From Liolophura sinensis (Eukaryota; Mollusca; Polyplacophora; Chitonida; Chitonidae), in assembly GCF_032854445.1 (NCBI RefSeq), contig NC_088299.1:19399608-19463607 (forward strand): a DNA stretch of 64,000 bases, written 5' to 3'. This document shows positions 22,901-37,900 of the stretch, piece after piece. The position numbers and the translations under genes were made by a program. The notes beneath the pieces are model-generated. The model saw only the letters and a program-made list of their open reading frames with translations, did no database searches and was not told where the DNA came from. Each line of letters begins with the position of its first letter. Position 1 is the stretch's first letter.

Positions 22901-25900
22901 TTTACAGATGCAGATAATGGGTTTGTGTCCCTTGATCAGTCAGTCAGTCTATCTGTCAGTCTTCTCATCAGTGGCTTTTCCTCTTTTTTTATATTTTGGG
23001 GCTTTTTCATTTTTTACATATCTTGGTTCTTGCAAACTTGCTATCATTGATTTGTTGCCAAATGAATGGCCACTGATGTTTGGCATAAAACACCAATCAA
23101 ATAAATAAATAAATGCTCAAAACAGCCTGAGTCACTCTCCAGACAAGTGTATTGTGATTTGTTTCTTTATAGAAAGGACATAAGATGTACAGTAAGTCAT
23201 GATGTGAGCTAGTGTGAGGTATTAGGTTCGATATCACAGTTTATCATGTGTGGCCAGGTGACAAATGAGGCTCCCATAGCACACGATGTCTGCCAAGCTG
23301 ACAAGTTATGATACAGTGTGTCACGTCATACACTCCCTACACAGATCATATGCCGGCATGAAATTCAGAAGTAATTGAATTTCAGGAACTTGTTATCTGA
23401 GTAAAACTGTGCCAAGGTAAATTGAAACATATTGCATACAAATAGAACAAAAATTAAGAAAAAAAATACCCCAGCGCAGCACCTGTTGCGTGTTGCTAAA
23501 AAAATAACATAAGAATGGATGCTACGATTTATTTGTCTCATTGATACCTTATTGCTTTCTGTGTTTATAGAGGTCAGGGTTTGGAGTGCTATATCATCTC
23601 ACCAGAAGAGGCCAAAAATATCTGTCCACTGATCCGCCATGAGGACATCAAGGTACTTGTATATGTCTATGTAATTTATTTATGTATTTGATTGGTGTTT
23701 TAAGTCGAACTCAAGAATATTTCACATATACGATGGCACACAGCATTGTGGTGGGTGGAAAGCGGGCAGAGCCCTGTGCGAAACCCACGACCATCTGCAG
23801 GTTGCAGGCAGATCTTCCCGCATACTGCCGAAAAAGAAGCCAACATAAGCTGGACTTGAACTCACAGCAACCACTTCGGAAGTTCCTGGCACACTAACCA
23901 CCTCGACCACAGAGACCCCCTGCATGTATATGAGCATAGTAGGCTCGTGGGCTGTGGATAGTGACAATTTGTAGTGATTTGGCTGCAATTTTGCAGTAAG
24001 TAAAATTCATTGTGACCATTGTGCAAAATGTAAGTTTGCCTTTTAACTGTAATAACTGTATTGTGTTGTAAATGCAGTCATGATTCTGATTGAGTAGCAG
24101 AGCTTTTGTATGATGTATTTATAATGTACATACATGTGTACAGATGACTAAAACCACTTGAAAGTTGACTTAGCCTTATGCCCCAGTAAATTCATGCACT
24201 TTTTGTAATAATCTATATTGGTGGAGTGGCTGAGCTGTCCAGTGTGTTCTCCCAGGTCACCAGTAGATCTTGACCAAAGAGTTTGTATGACCTCACCATG
24301 GGCATGACTTCAGGAGGTTTGTTAGGTCCTTCACCATGTGTACAGATAGATGTGGGACTTTCCTCCAGGCACTGAGAGTTTGTATGAAGACACTTTGGGC
24401 ATGATTTCAGGAGGTTTGTTAGGTCCTTCACCATGTGTACAGATAGATGTGGGACTTTCCTCCAGGCACTGAGAGTTTGTATGAAGACACCTTGGGCATG
24501 ACTTCAGGAGGTTTGTTAGGTCCTTCACCATGTGTACAGATAGATGTGGGACTTTCCTCCAGGCACTGAGAGTTTGTATGAAGACACCTTGGGCATGACT
24601 TCAGGAGGTTTGTTAGGTCTTTCACCATGTGTACAGATGGATGTGGGACTTCCTTCCAGGCACAGTGGAATATAATTTCAGGAGAAAATGCATTTAACAG
24701 TCAAACAAATAAATTAAAGAACCATATATGTCCAAGTGCAAACATATATGAGTGCAAACCTCAGAATATCAGAAGAAATTGCTGATTACTTTGTTACCCA
24801 TAGATTGTCTTAGTAGTAATACAGTGTACATACCGTGAAGTAATTAATTTTTGCGTGGAATTAATTTTCGCAGATTCCAGCGATAAAAATAATTCCAGCG
24901 AAAAATATCCAATATTGAATCATATACTATTGGTGGTAGTAATAATGAAATGAAATCTCTGCCAGGCTGATGGGGGTTGCGCTAAGAAAGCCCGACGGTT
25001 TTTAATAGCAGGGAAGCGAAATTATGGTTTAAACAAATACAGTGTTGCTAAGGCTTGGTAGGTATAAAACAAGTGGGAGTTCATTCATCTTTAGTTTGAT
25101 TAGTGTTCACTATGCTGATAGAAAAGTATATACCAGCACGTGCCGGCTTCTAATGAATGTCTCTCTGATGCACCTTATCCGTTTGGCTGTGTTGCTCCTG
25201 TGGTCCAGTAAGTGAGATTCTAACAAACTGTGAAGTGTGTACAACAAAACAGTGGCTGTTTGACAGCTATGGCAATGTTTGCAGTTTCTGATATGCTACA
25301 GAGGACAATTAAAACTGAAAACAATGCAAAACTTACCGTGTTGATTGATAAAGAATGAGGTACTGACGCTTATTATGGTGAATTCATATGTTTTGCGTTG
25401 AACTAATCAAAAGGAGACAGGTCACTTTGCCAAGTGTTTAAAAGTACTCATCAGTGGTTCGAAAAGAAGTGACACCTCTTTGAGTACTGCTCACGGTAGG
25501 TGGGAAATAATGTTCTTACGTAGTTATGATCTATCCCCATTGTTTTAATCTCTGATCCAGATCACGAGGATTAGCGACAGCGCAGAAAAAAAAGGAGGGT
25601 TAAAGCCACCCATGATGATACCTGTTTGACGTGCTTGAATGATTTCGGCCGTTTTATATCTTGGAAAATTTTAAGATTTCTTTTCAATGCTCTCTTAAAT
25701 ATGCATAAGTTAATTCCGGCGAACATATTTTTGGAGGAAATCCGCGAAAATAAATTCCAGTGAATAATAAATACTTAACAGTATGTGTAGTTTTGATAAA
25801 TATGCAGCTGTGTCTACTTTCAGGGTGCACAGTGGGTGCCAGGGGATGGAGTTGTCTCCCCTACTGATGTAGTGAACACACTCGCAAACCTGGCCAAGCA

Positions 25901-28900
25901 GAGAGGTAAGTTATTGTAGTGGATTGTGTCAACCATGTCAATACCTTTATAGATTTCAGGGTGTGAATAAGGGCTGTGCTTTGCCCTGTATCAACAGTTA
26001 GTCTGCATTGACTGCAAAGATAAAAATTGGTATATTTTTGGATTTTGTGAGACAGACATTTACCTTGTGTGTTTTGAGACACGGCTACACAAATATGGAC
26101 ATACTCTCAATGCTCCAGTCAACTAGTCATACATTTCATTGAGCAATAACACCAAATATATTCACAGTCTAATCTTCCAGAATATTACTACTTGGAGGAA
26201 AACTCCCAGATAATCAAGTGAATCAGCAGTAACAGGCCAATACAACGTTCCAGATGAGCGTCGTAGTTTGACTGCTAAACAGTGAAGTCCAATTATTCAC
26301 TTATATACAGCCAATACAGTCAGATCATCAAATAATCCTTCATGAGCAGGACTGCTCTTTGAAAGAGGATGTTTCTAGGGGGATCTCTGGCTGGCTTACT
26401 GACACAGTTATAGAAGGGTTCATTTGTTTAAATTATTCCGACAGATTTTTTAGCTGGAATTTTTGTTTAACCGTAATAATCATGAGCAGTTTAATATTGG
26501 AGTAATAAATCAGTAATTCTAGTCTCCTGCACAACACTAAATCCCTCATTGACAATACATCAATTGAAGGCTCGTACATGCGCAGGACATCCTCACAGAT
26601 GGAGACGATGTCCCGCAAGACCACTTCAACAGACTTCACCCTCTGTCAGTCACAAGTAATTCAGCGATCTCTGTCAGTCCTCTGTTTTGATCCCTGTCTT
26701 TATGGGTAGGCTGTGTCTCCAGTGTGTAGAGTTTTCATATACATGTAGCAGTGTATTTCAGTATCCCTTTCAGTTTGATTATCTTCACTTATAGGAGTTT
26801 ATAACTAATCCCCCTGTTGCTTCCTTCATCTTCTCTTAGTCTTTGCACTTCTTCACATCCCGATGTATCTGTCAGACAACCCGACCGATGCCCTTTTATT
26901 GTATGCTGACAGATCGGGCAGGCCTAACTACCAAAAATCTTAAGTTTTGACTGGTTAAGGAACACACTGCATTGATTGCATCTTACTACGTCTGCCCTTA
27001 ATTTACTATGGTAATCAGACAAACATGGCCAGTTTAGCATAATGTGTATACACACACATTAGATGTTACTATCTAAATTGACTTGCACCAAAGTGAAACC
27101 ACAGAAACTCCAGTAGTATATTCCTTATTTTCATTATACGTAGGTTACTTCTCTTATCCAAGATTTACCTCCATTAATGTATAAGACTATGGAAAATATT
27201 ATTGTTTACTTGATCAATTTTGAAAGACACAGAATTAAATTGCCATAACCTTAAAAAACAGTTTACTTGTAGATTGGCCACTGTTGATCAATGTAGTTTT
27301 TTAAGTTCCATCACACCAGTACTTTTAGATGCTAACAGCATTGGATTGTTGAACAGTTACCTTCTGTCAAGCAGGGATAATCCATGAAAAGGGAAGTAAT
27401 CTGTGTTTTACCCTACCTTCTCAATAATTTCAGACTCATTTTCAGAAAATGTATACCACAATGTCTTGTGAGGGCTGTTGTCTTAACTCGTACACTCTCT
27501 GTGGGGAGTAGGGGATTACCGGTAGTCGATCAGTGACAGCTGTCCACACCTCTGTCGCACCTAATTGAGTGTCACTGGCTTGGCAAGAGGGGAGAGACGA
27601 GACCGACTGCCGGGTTTTTAATGATTAACTTTTTGTGCCATTGAAGAACGGTTGTAAGAGGTAGAGATCCACATCATTGGCATATATTTACAAGTCCTGC
27701 ATTTGACACAATCAACAGTCAGACGCTTGGATGAGTATGTGATGTGGCTAGTGAATAACCATCAGTTCTTTCACTTTTGAGTCCATTTTATCACAACATG
27801 TGGTGTGGGTGAGCTGAATGTTGCGAGTAGATGTAGTCTCATAAACATCACTTTACATGGAGTGTATGTTGTTTTTTTTTTCAGTTTACTGCAAGGAAAA
27901 TGCTGAAGTACTTTGTATATCTAATTTAATGACATATATACCTGAATATATATACAATACAATAATTTTCTTGAAATACGCTTGGTAATATGTTACAAAC
28001 TATCTTGTTTAAAGTAATCTGAAAAGATTGTTTGAACTCACAGCGACCATATTGGTGAAAGGCTCCAGGGTCATTGCGCTGTACTTGAGTGCTAATCCCC
28101 TGGACCACGAAGGCCCCAGAAATAGCTGTTAAGTGAACGTAACATAAACTAAAGTAAATACAAATAAGGAAGTATAATAAATGTCACTTTTTATTTATTT
28201 ATTTATTGTTTTTTTAGGGGTGAAAATTATTGAACATTGCCAGATACAGCGTATTTTGACAGAGAAGTATAAAGTGAAAGGAGTAGAGACTAGCATGGGC
28301 TCTATCAAGTGTGAATACTTTGTCAACTGTGGTGGACAGGTAAGTCTCCTTAAAATAGGGCTTTTTATATTACCCCTGGCTTTCCGTAATTGTGTGTACA
28401 CAATAAGTTCTGCTCTGTGGATAACAACTTTCACTTTGCAAGTTTTGCAGATGTTAAGATGAATTTGGTCCCCTGTGTGTACATTTTTGAAATAATGACA
28501 AAATAATGATCCTGTTTGTTAGCAGGTTTGCAGAATTACTTCATGATTTTGGCAACAGGCACTAGACTGATGTTGGAAAATGGGTTTTTGTTGTAAATTA
28601 TTTTACTTCTGTGGTCTGAAAAATCATACTTTAAGTTTTCAAGTTGGGCACGTATTATTTTTGGTCATGTTTCAGTGGGCAAGGGAGATTGGCCAGAAAT
28701 CACGACCAAAAGTGCGTGTGCCTCTTCATTCATGTGAACATTATCATATTCTGACCAAACCTATAGAGGAGGTAGACCGCCTCATGCCGGGTAAGGCCTT
28801 TTAGAGAACAGACATGTACATGTACATATTGTACGTGCAGCTGTATGCTGCAGCAGGTGTCAAATGCAGAGCAGACATGCAGGTTCAAGATGATCATTCT

Positions 28901-31900
28901 GGGGAAAGACCAGTGTAGTCACTATTTATTATCCTGTATGAAAAACATTATGTATGAAGTTACATGTGCAAGACGGTAAAAGAGGAAGTTATAACTTCCC
29001 CGCTTGGCATTCAGCATCAAGAGAATAGTGCATCGAGTGGTTGACCCATATCAGTATAATGGCTCAGGCTGGGCAGCTTACTTGCCTTCTGTAGGCCATC
29101 TCAGTGAAGCAGCTCTAGATAAAAGAGCGGTGGGAATATGTCCTGCTAAAAGAAGGCACATTACGTGTACCCTTAGGACTCCTTTGTCATATGATTGAAA
29201 AATTGTTGCGTACGCCATTATAAACCCCAGCACTCACTCAGCACTCCATTTGTCCTCATAATTCCAGGATGTTTTTTGTCTTAAATAGATATGTATTCAG
29301 ATTTTTTTTATTTGCTCAAATGGTTCTGGCTGTGGCACATGTATTATGAAAGTGAGAAAAAAAAAAACACGAGTGAGCATGCTAGTAAACAATTTTCTGC
29401 ACACTATCACATGCTGTATAAATACCTGTAGCTCATATTTGTTAGGTGAAGTTAGTGTGTATATAGTTTTCTATAGTTTTCTTTTTTGTATACATGTTTA
29501 AATAAATAAATGGTGTTTTTTCTGTACAGTATGTAACGCAATGGTCATGCTATATTGATGTGATTCTGTCTCTAATGTTCACCTTTTGTTTTAGTGGTGA
29601 GAGACTATGACGGGCGTGTGTATGCAAGGGAGTGGGGTGGTGGGTTGCTAGGAGGGGGATTTGAACTGGAGGCTAAACCAGTCTTCCACGAAGGCATTCC
29701 AGAGAAGTTTGAGTTTCAGCTCCTACAGGAAGATTGGGACCATTTCCGTATGTTTTGAGCTTACATTTTGCTGGTTCGTTTGTATGCATGTAATTCTACA
29801 TCTTGCTTCAGATGAAAAATTTGTATATCTTGTTACTTTGTGTTTCTTTATGTGTGAAAGGGTTAAACTAAATAAAGACTTGAGTATTTAAATGTAGCTG
29901 ATTGCAAGTTTAGTAGTATTTCACCTCCTTAGTAGTATTTCACCTCCTAAGTTCATGTACTTTATTTTCTTAGAGACGGCCTGGTCATGGTTTTAATTTA
30001 CAGTGTTCTTTTGGGACACCCTGCCTTCAACCAATATCATGTGCAAGTTACAAGTGTATGTTACACATGGACAAATTTGGCACAGGCCACTGGCTTACCA
30101 TAAAATCTCCAGTTTCCTCCGTCTAGAAAAATGGCTTCTATCGAAGTGAAAAATTCTTGAGTATGGCACTGAACAACAATCAGTCAATCACTCACCCCAG
30201 TTCACCTTTCACCCAGATATTTTTTTAGATCGGATCTCATCTTGCATAGATTCCTGTGAGAATAATTAGCTAACATTAATGTGTTAAGTTTTATAACTGA
30301 CAGAGGTGCTACTGGATCCGCTATTGCACCGGTTCCCCGTGATGGAACAAGCTCATGTCCAACAACTGACAAATGGGCCAGAGAGTTTCACGCCAGATGG
30401 AGACTGGATCGTGGGGGAATCCCCAGAGGTGGGTGTAACTGCCGCTCAGAGTTTTTGACTCCTGCTCCTGATAGCAGATGTGCTGCTCTCTACGCACGCT
30501 TTGGATCACTACCCACAATATGGAAGTTTAACTTTGGAGCCCAGGGGCCTTGCATATACCACTGGTGTCCTCGAGCAGAACTTTTTCATCAACATTCATC
30601 AATAAAATTATCCCAAATGTTGGTTAGAATCATGTTGTGCATGTTTAGGTAAAAGGAATGCATGAGTATAAAGTATTATTGGAAAGACAGGTTGAGACAG
30701 AATTTTGTGTTTTCTGACATCACTTTCTGTCTCATCACACGAGACCTGAGTGACCTTGTCATTGTTTTCTGTGGTGGGTGCAGTGGTGTAAAGCGAACAT
30801 AGAGAGCATTGTTAGAGCTGCAAGGAGTATGATCAGTATTTCTGACACCAAACAGAGACTGTATCTTTGGAATGCCTTTGAAAACTGTGAAATGTGTGGA
30901 ATTCGAAAGTATCCAAGTCGACAGAACCCACCTGAACTGCTGTTCATATTTTGCTGATATTCTCGTCGGGAAGTTTGTTTTTCAACCTTTTTAACATTGC
31001 TTAAAACAATGCTGTGTGTACTGTGTGTGAAAGTGGGAAAGATCCGATACATATAATTGAGGTTATTTTACATTGCCTCTAGATCGTACGGGTAGAGTGT
31101 CCTGGAAAATGGACATTTTGAGCCTGGAAATGTCTTGAATAAGCCTGGAAATTCCTGATGGTCAGTATTTCAGGTGTCACAAAGGCTGACTGGATCCTAA
31201 TGTTTATTAGCTTTCCATTTCTGTTATTCCATCCTTTGCTTTGAATATGGGCCATTCAAGTAATGAGCATGCAGCCTGAGTGCCAGATTTGTGCACAAAA
31301 TCCTATATGTCACAGCCCTTGTGAATTTGTGTTTATTACACATTATATTATGTCTACACTTATACCGTGTGGGAAATTTGGTGCGTCTCTATTTAACACA
31401 GGTGGACAATTACTTTGTGGCAGCAGGGATGAACTCAGCTGGGTTTGCCGGGGGAGTAGGGGTGGGCAAGCGCATAGCACAGTGGATCATGGAAGGGGAG
31501 CCAAGCACTGACTTCTCCTCTCTGGACATCCGGCGATTTGTGGACCTCCATAATAACAAACGTTACCTCAGGGATCGTGTCACATACACATTAGGTAAGC
31601 AGGGGATCGTGATAACTGCTATCTTTATAAACCACAAGAAAATGCTAATGGCAGAAAAATGCGTACCCTGCTTTGCCTGAAGTGAGTTATGACCATGTAC
31701 AACTGTCACACTGTTCCATAGCAGTGAGAACTCCAAATAAAGTTAAGAGTAAGCCTGTGTATATGGGTAAATATTGGTTGCTTGTTATTAAATTCCTTCC
31801 CACCTGTATCAAGATGGTCCAGAGGTGTGAACTCATTTGTTCATTCCTTTATTACATCACAATTATCGCTGTTCTCATAAAACATGTATGATGTACACTC

Positions 31901-34900
31901 TCACTGCAACATCGCCAGAGGAAACGATGCTGTCATTTGAACTGTCTTTGTAGCTCGTCCTCAAGCTCATTTTCTCCAGTGGTCAGCACTTTTCTTTGAT
32001 ATTCTGAGCAAGTCACAAGAGAAATACAGATTATCATCACATTGTGTAGATCTGCATCATCGCATCTGCTCGAGTTCCCTGCGGGCTCGGTCGATACGGT
32101 GACGCAACCGCAGAGAACGAGAGCCGATATGACGATGCAGATCTGCATAGTGTGATGATAATCTATTTATCATATACCTTCTATTGACACTATTTGGGGG
32201 CCGTAAAATCCAGATATTTCTTCAGACTACTTTGCTTAGCGTATAGTGTTTGGCAGTGCACAGGCTGTCATGACGCTCACAAACTATTACGTGCACATGG
32301 ATTTCGTTCTGAATATAGCATATTTTAAAATAGTTGACCTCCGCAGAAGACGCAAACATTGGGCAAAAAAAAAAAAAAGAAAATAAACTAAGAAAACAAA
32401 ACAAAGACACAAAAAACCATGGAAGTATTATTTATAAAACATCAAGTAAGTATAGCTGGCTTTTCAAAACACAGATGCTATCTGAATGCAAGAACTGTAA
32501 CATTTATATAAACATCATAGCAAACCTGACAAGTAGCATTTTGAAATGGAGTATAGCAGCTGTAAAGTGCGCAAAAAAAACTCAGGTCCGGCACGAATTT
32601 TAAAAGTGAAGAAGTGATTTAATTACATGTGGATGACTGAAAGCTCTTTAAATTTGCTGAAGACTGCGAGTTCTTGAAAAGTTTGTCAACAAAGTTAATG
32701 GGCAGCTGATCCATGGCAGAAAATGAGGTGGAACGTGCAATTTGAGAAGGATGCACCTTGGAAAATACCGGCAGTTGTACATGTTCTAGTGGCATGGTTT
32801 ACATTGTGTGTGAAATTCTGTGAAACAAACAGATCATTTTGTAGTGTAGAAGGTGATGGGACAGCTGCATCAATTTCTGTGGATGTACTGGGTTGAGGAG
32901 GAAAAGTTACGCTCGTAGCGGAAGGCTGTGTGACTGGTGCATTTGAAATGATGTGGTCCGTCTTTTCCTGCATACCGTGAGAAGCAACAGCGTAATTATT
33001 TATACTAGCAACATTTTTGTGGCCAGTGAGTTGCATAATAGCTCTTGGGAGCTACGCCAGCATGATGGAGACGGTTACATGTTGTTTTGCGGGCACTGTG
33101 GTTTGTCAAGCGGCCAGGTAAATTCGATCATTTTGCCATGGTTTTCATAATTGATTTTAGGGTGTGCTCTCCCATTGGTTGGCATTTGTACCATACATTA
33201 CTGCAAGCTTTTCCCCTGTAATTAATGCCGAGGTAAAATGGACTGTCGGCTGTGCACATTTTTGCTTGGTCCTTGTAGACTTTGTACGCCTCTACCGGGC
33301 AGTCATCCTTGTTATCGAGCACAAATTGTTTCGGCTGGAAGGGGCAGACATGCACGTTTGGGTTTTCACCACTCCTAGTTTTAGTGTCGCGCTCATTGTA
33401 CTCCCAAGTATTCTGTCCCGTGTTCATCACATTTTAAGGTCACATCTCCCCATCTGAGTTTACGATTTTCTTCTCCTCCACGAAGGCCAAAATGAAGATA
33501 ATTCATCCATCATATTTTGTAGACAAGTGCGCACGGACTATGGTTTCCTATTACTTTATTTTCCTTCAGTATACATTCCTCATTTTCTGTCAGTGGTTCA
33601 GCTCTGTTTGGCCTGTTCCCTTTGCCTTTTTGTTTGAGCTCCTTGTGTTTTGAAGCAAGGATGTCACGTGAAGTTTGAAATTCTTGTCAAAAATCAAGCT
33701 ATATGCATAGTTATGCTCGCGTAGGTAGCGTTCTATGGCCCTGTGGTAACTAGTCAGAGTGTCTGGTTCATACTCACTACCGTCATGTTTTCTCAGGGAA
33801 AGAAGGAACGATCCATCGTAATTGTTCAGCTGGACGGGTGGTATGTCCTCAATTTCCCGATCATCTTCGCCAGGAAAGGTTTGCAGGAATCCAGAAAATA
33901 TTCATACTACGCTTTCCGTCTTCCGGGCAGTGTTTTTGTTCCTCATTGACACAACAAACTCTGATTTCTCCCTCTCACTGCATTCAACGAAAGTTGGCCT
34001 CCTGTTCGGAAAAAAAGACGCCCGTTTTAGGTGATTGTCATGGGCGTCGGTGACCGGAATTTCCTGTTCAAAAGCATCTACTCTAGCAAGAAAATCACCG
34101 TCATAGTCGGATAGCTGCTCACTGTCCCTGTCCGACCAAAATCCGAGGTCAAAATTTGGCATGTCTCATTCACTGGTATTCTCAGCTTCCATAATGGCAT
34201 GGTTTGCACTGGTAACACTAACAGTATAGCACAGTTCCAAAGGTAAACGGTTCGGAAATCCAGAAATAACTGAGTAGCAACAACAAACTTTTGAAAGGAG
34301 AACGAACAGGAAAAGGCGAATTTAAATATTTACAGGAGAAAACTTAATGTGCAGATGACTTGCAAACGTCTCGAGCTAGAAATCTGGCCTGAATCGACAT
34401 CGACAACTGTGAGCGTTGTGGAATGTAATTTGACGCCAAAAATCACGAAGCAGATGACACAAAAAAAACTGACGAAAATATTTGAATATAACCCTTTTGC
34501 CCATAATGTTGGCATAAAAAAATTTTATTAGTTTTTCCAGGTCTTAAGTTTAGGGAGAATAAATCGCATTTTCGTGTAAGTAGGTCAGCACTGCATGGAA
34601 AGCCCCGTTCAGGACCGCAGGGCTTTCCCAGGAAAAGGTCACTCGGTGCGAAAGTTGTGCCGCGCGTGCAAAATGTTCAGAGGCCGGTGATACAAAAAAA
34701 TATCAAGGGGCTCTGTATCAGGCGGGTAACACGCATAGGTATGTGATAAAAGATATTAATCTCAAGTTTGTGCTTTATTATGAGATGGTTATCAAAATAT
34801 GATGTTTGAATGCCTATGTTCTTGTTTTCAATAACCATTAGGTGTGGATTCACTGACTTGGAGTTTTTGATGTGTCAAGGAATTGTCAAAAGCTTAATTT

Positions 34901-37900
34901 ATTTTCTGATTTTAATTTATGAAATTATAATCCTTTCCAACATTTAAAGATGGCAAAGGGGTGTTTGTTTGTTAGCTATTTATTGATAACATTAAGTATG
35001 ATATCTGTAAAATGGATGAATTATTGGTCCATATTTCAGCTGTAACGTGGCTAAATCTGGAATTTCAAGAATAATGTCACTGTATCAGCTGTACGGACAC
35101 ACCTGACATGTAGTTTATGGAAGGACACACCTGACATGTAGTTTATGGAAGGACACACCTGACATGTAGTTTATGGAAGGACACACCTGACATGTAGTTT
35201 ATGGAAGGACACACCTGACATGTAGTTTATGGAAGCCTGCTAAAATGTGCTCCCTGGGCTTTGATTTAGTCCTTTGCTACCTCGCATTATGACGTAAGGA
35301 GAGGTATTGTCGGGTGGGGGTGGGGGGGATCAGATGCTGTCAGTAACGGTGGCAGTGTCGAGTTTGGTTAAAGTTTTTGGTCAATCATAAGGTTGCAGTG
35401 GCCATCCATAGTACAAAGATAACATATTTGTGATTTACATAAAGCAATTTGCATTTCAAAGACCACGGAAGTCTTTTACCTCATAGCTCAACATTTTGCT
35501 CAGCTATTCTGAGGGTAGCAGTTGCCTCCCATATTACACGAATTTCCAAATGCAGTTTGTGATTTTCATATCAGAGACCTCCCCACTGTTGTGCACTAAC
35601 TCCCCACTGTGTGTCTTTTACCAACACCATGATTTACAACTCCAGAACATATGAAGTCAATGCTCCACAATCCTTGTGCATATGATACACAGTGATATTT
35701 GTGACAGTATAGTAATTTTGGTCTTTCTTGTTGATATAATGGCAAGATCTTAGCACTATATAATTAGAGGATAATACCTGTGTATGACTGTCAATTATTC
35801 TAGGTTTTTTGGGGGGGTGGAGAGATCAAAATTTGAATGCATCAGATGACTTGAACATTATACAGTTTTACAAACTGCTCAGTCAGGTGAGCTGTTGGCA
35901 TTCTTTGTTTGATATGTGTTAAGTACCATGCTCCGAAGAATTCTGCAAAGCAACAATCAAGACAGTGAAGTAACTGTTGTGACTTGATCACCACCAGTCT
36001 TTACTGGATTCCTCACACAGCCTGACCGAAGACACAGATTGTGTACAGACAGTTCACAATACACAGCATCAGATGTGACACATTTTACAAAGCTTATTGG
36101 CTAAATTTAGCCCCCCCGCCCCCTCCAAAAAAAAAAATTACTTAATTTTTAGGGGTATACCTCCAACATAATCACATGTTATTCTTATTGAGACATCACC
36201 TGACTATGTACTGATCAGTGTGTATCCCCCACATGTACAAATGACTGATCTGACAGTAATGTACTGATCATTGTGTAACCCCTGACATGTAGACACAGCT
36301 GATCTGAATGTGTGCTGATCTCTGTGTGTCCCCCGCAAGTACATACAACTGATTTGACTGTGATGTACTGATCACTGTGTGTCCCCCACATGTACACATA
36401 ACTGATTTGACTGTGATGTACTGATCATTGTGTAACCCCTGACATGTACACATAACCGATCTGATTGTGGTGTACTGATCACTGGGTATCACCCACAAGT
36501 ACACAACTGATCTGAGTGTGATGTACTGATCACTGTGTATCCCCCACATGTAGACATAACTGATCTGACTGTGATGTACTGATCACTGTGTACCACCCAC
36601 AAGTACACATAACTGATCTGACTGGTGTACTGATCACTGCGCATTCCTCACAAGTACACATAACTGATCTGACTGTGATGTACTGGCAGGTTATCATGCT
36701 AAGCTGATGTACCCAAACCTGAGAGATGAGGCTACAGGACCCACCAGGCTGCGAACATCTGTCCTCCACACCCGCCTCATGGACGCCGGCGCCATCTGGG
36801 GACAGATCATGGGTTATGAGAGAGCCATGTACTTCACACCTGATACAGGTATGGCAGGACAAGCAGAAATATCTTGAATTATTTGATTTCATTTAAGGCC
36901 ATGCGCAAGAATTTTTCACTTATATGATGACCGTCATTGTTTTGGATGGAGGAAACTAACAAGCATTGTCAGCTGTTTATTGTCACGAATTTACAAATTC
37001 CCTGTCCAAGATCAGTATTGAGTGCACACCTTGTGTGTTCCTGCAATTTTAAGGGCTTTTATCACCCGGCCAAGACCAGCTTCATAGCAGGAAGTATACT
37101 GTATTTCACCTATAGTTTAGCATTTTTCAGAAGACCTATTTGGGTTGATTCTGATTGATTCATCTGCCTTTTATGACCACTTAGTTTGGATTTGCATTCC
37201 AGTCCTAATGTCTGTTGTACTGACTTTGGATGGACCAGTCATACCAGTACCTAGAATTTACTGTATGTCCTAAATCGATATGTTGCAGATGTAGTAGAAA
37301 ACATGTGGATAACTGCTGTGGGTTTCGTCTGGTTTCTGCTCAGTTTCTTCCCACCATAATCCTGTCACTGTTGTATAAGTGAAATATTCTTGATTACAAC
37401 ATAAAACACCAATCATATAAATAAGTAAGTATATGATGTGTTATTGGAGTGGATGTACTCAGTGTCTTATGTGATTCATTATGAATTATTTTATTTCTTT
37501 AAATGGATTGTTCACTTTCATGACGGCAGTCCGGTTTTATGATGGATGGAGGAATTTCATTCATCACGAAAATGTACAAAGGCAGTCATTGGCAGACAGT
37601 GTGATGTGATATTATTTCTCCTCAGATGATTACATGGACTCCAGTTCTAAGCGCCCCCAGGGGACGTTCTGTAAACCTAACTGGTTTGACTACGTGGAGG
37701 CGGAGTACTGGGGCTGTAAGGAGAGAGTCTGCCTCATTGATATGTCTTCATTCGCCAAGTTCGAGATCAAGGTACTGTATAAAAAGTAATTATATAAGTT
37801 GAACTCTTTTATCTCTGAAGGTAATAAACGCCCTACTGTATCATGTCATCTGTCAAAAATATTAGGCAACTATTTTTGGCCCCAAAGTACTTAACAGTAG

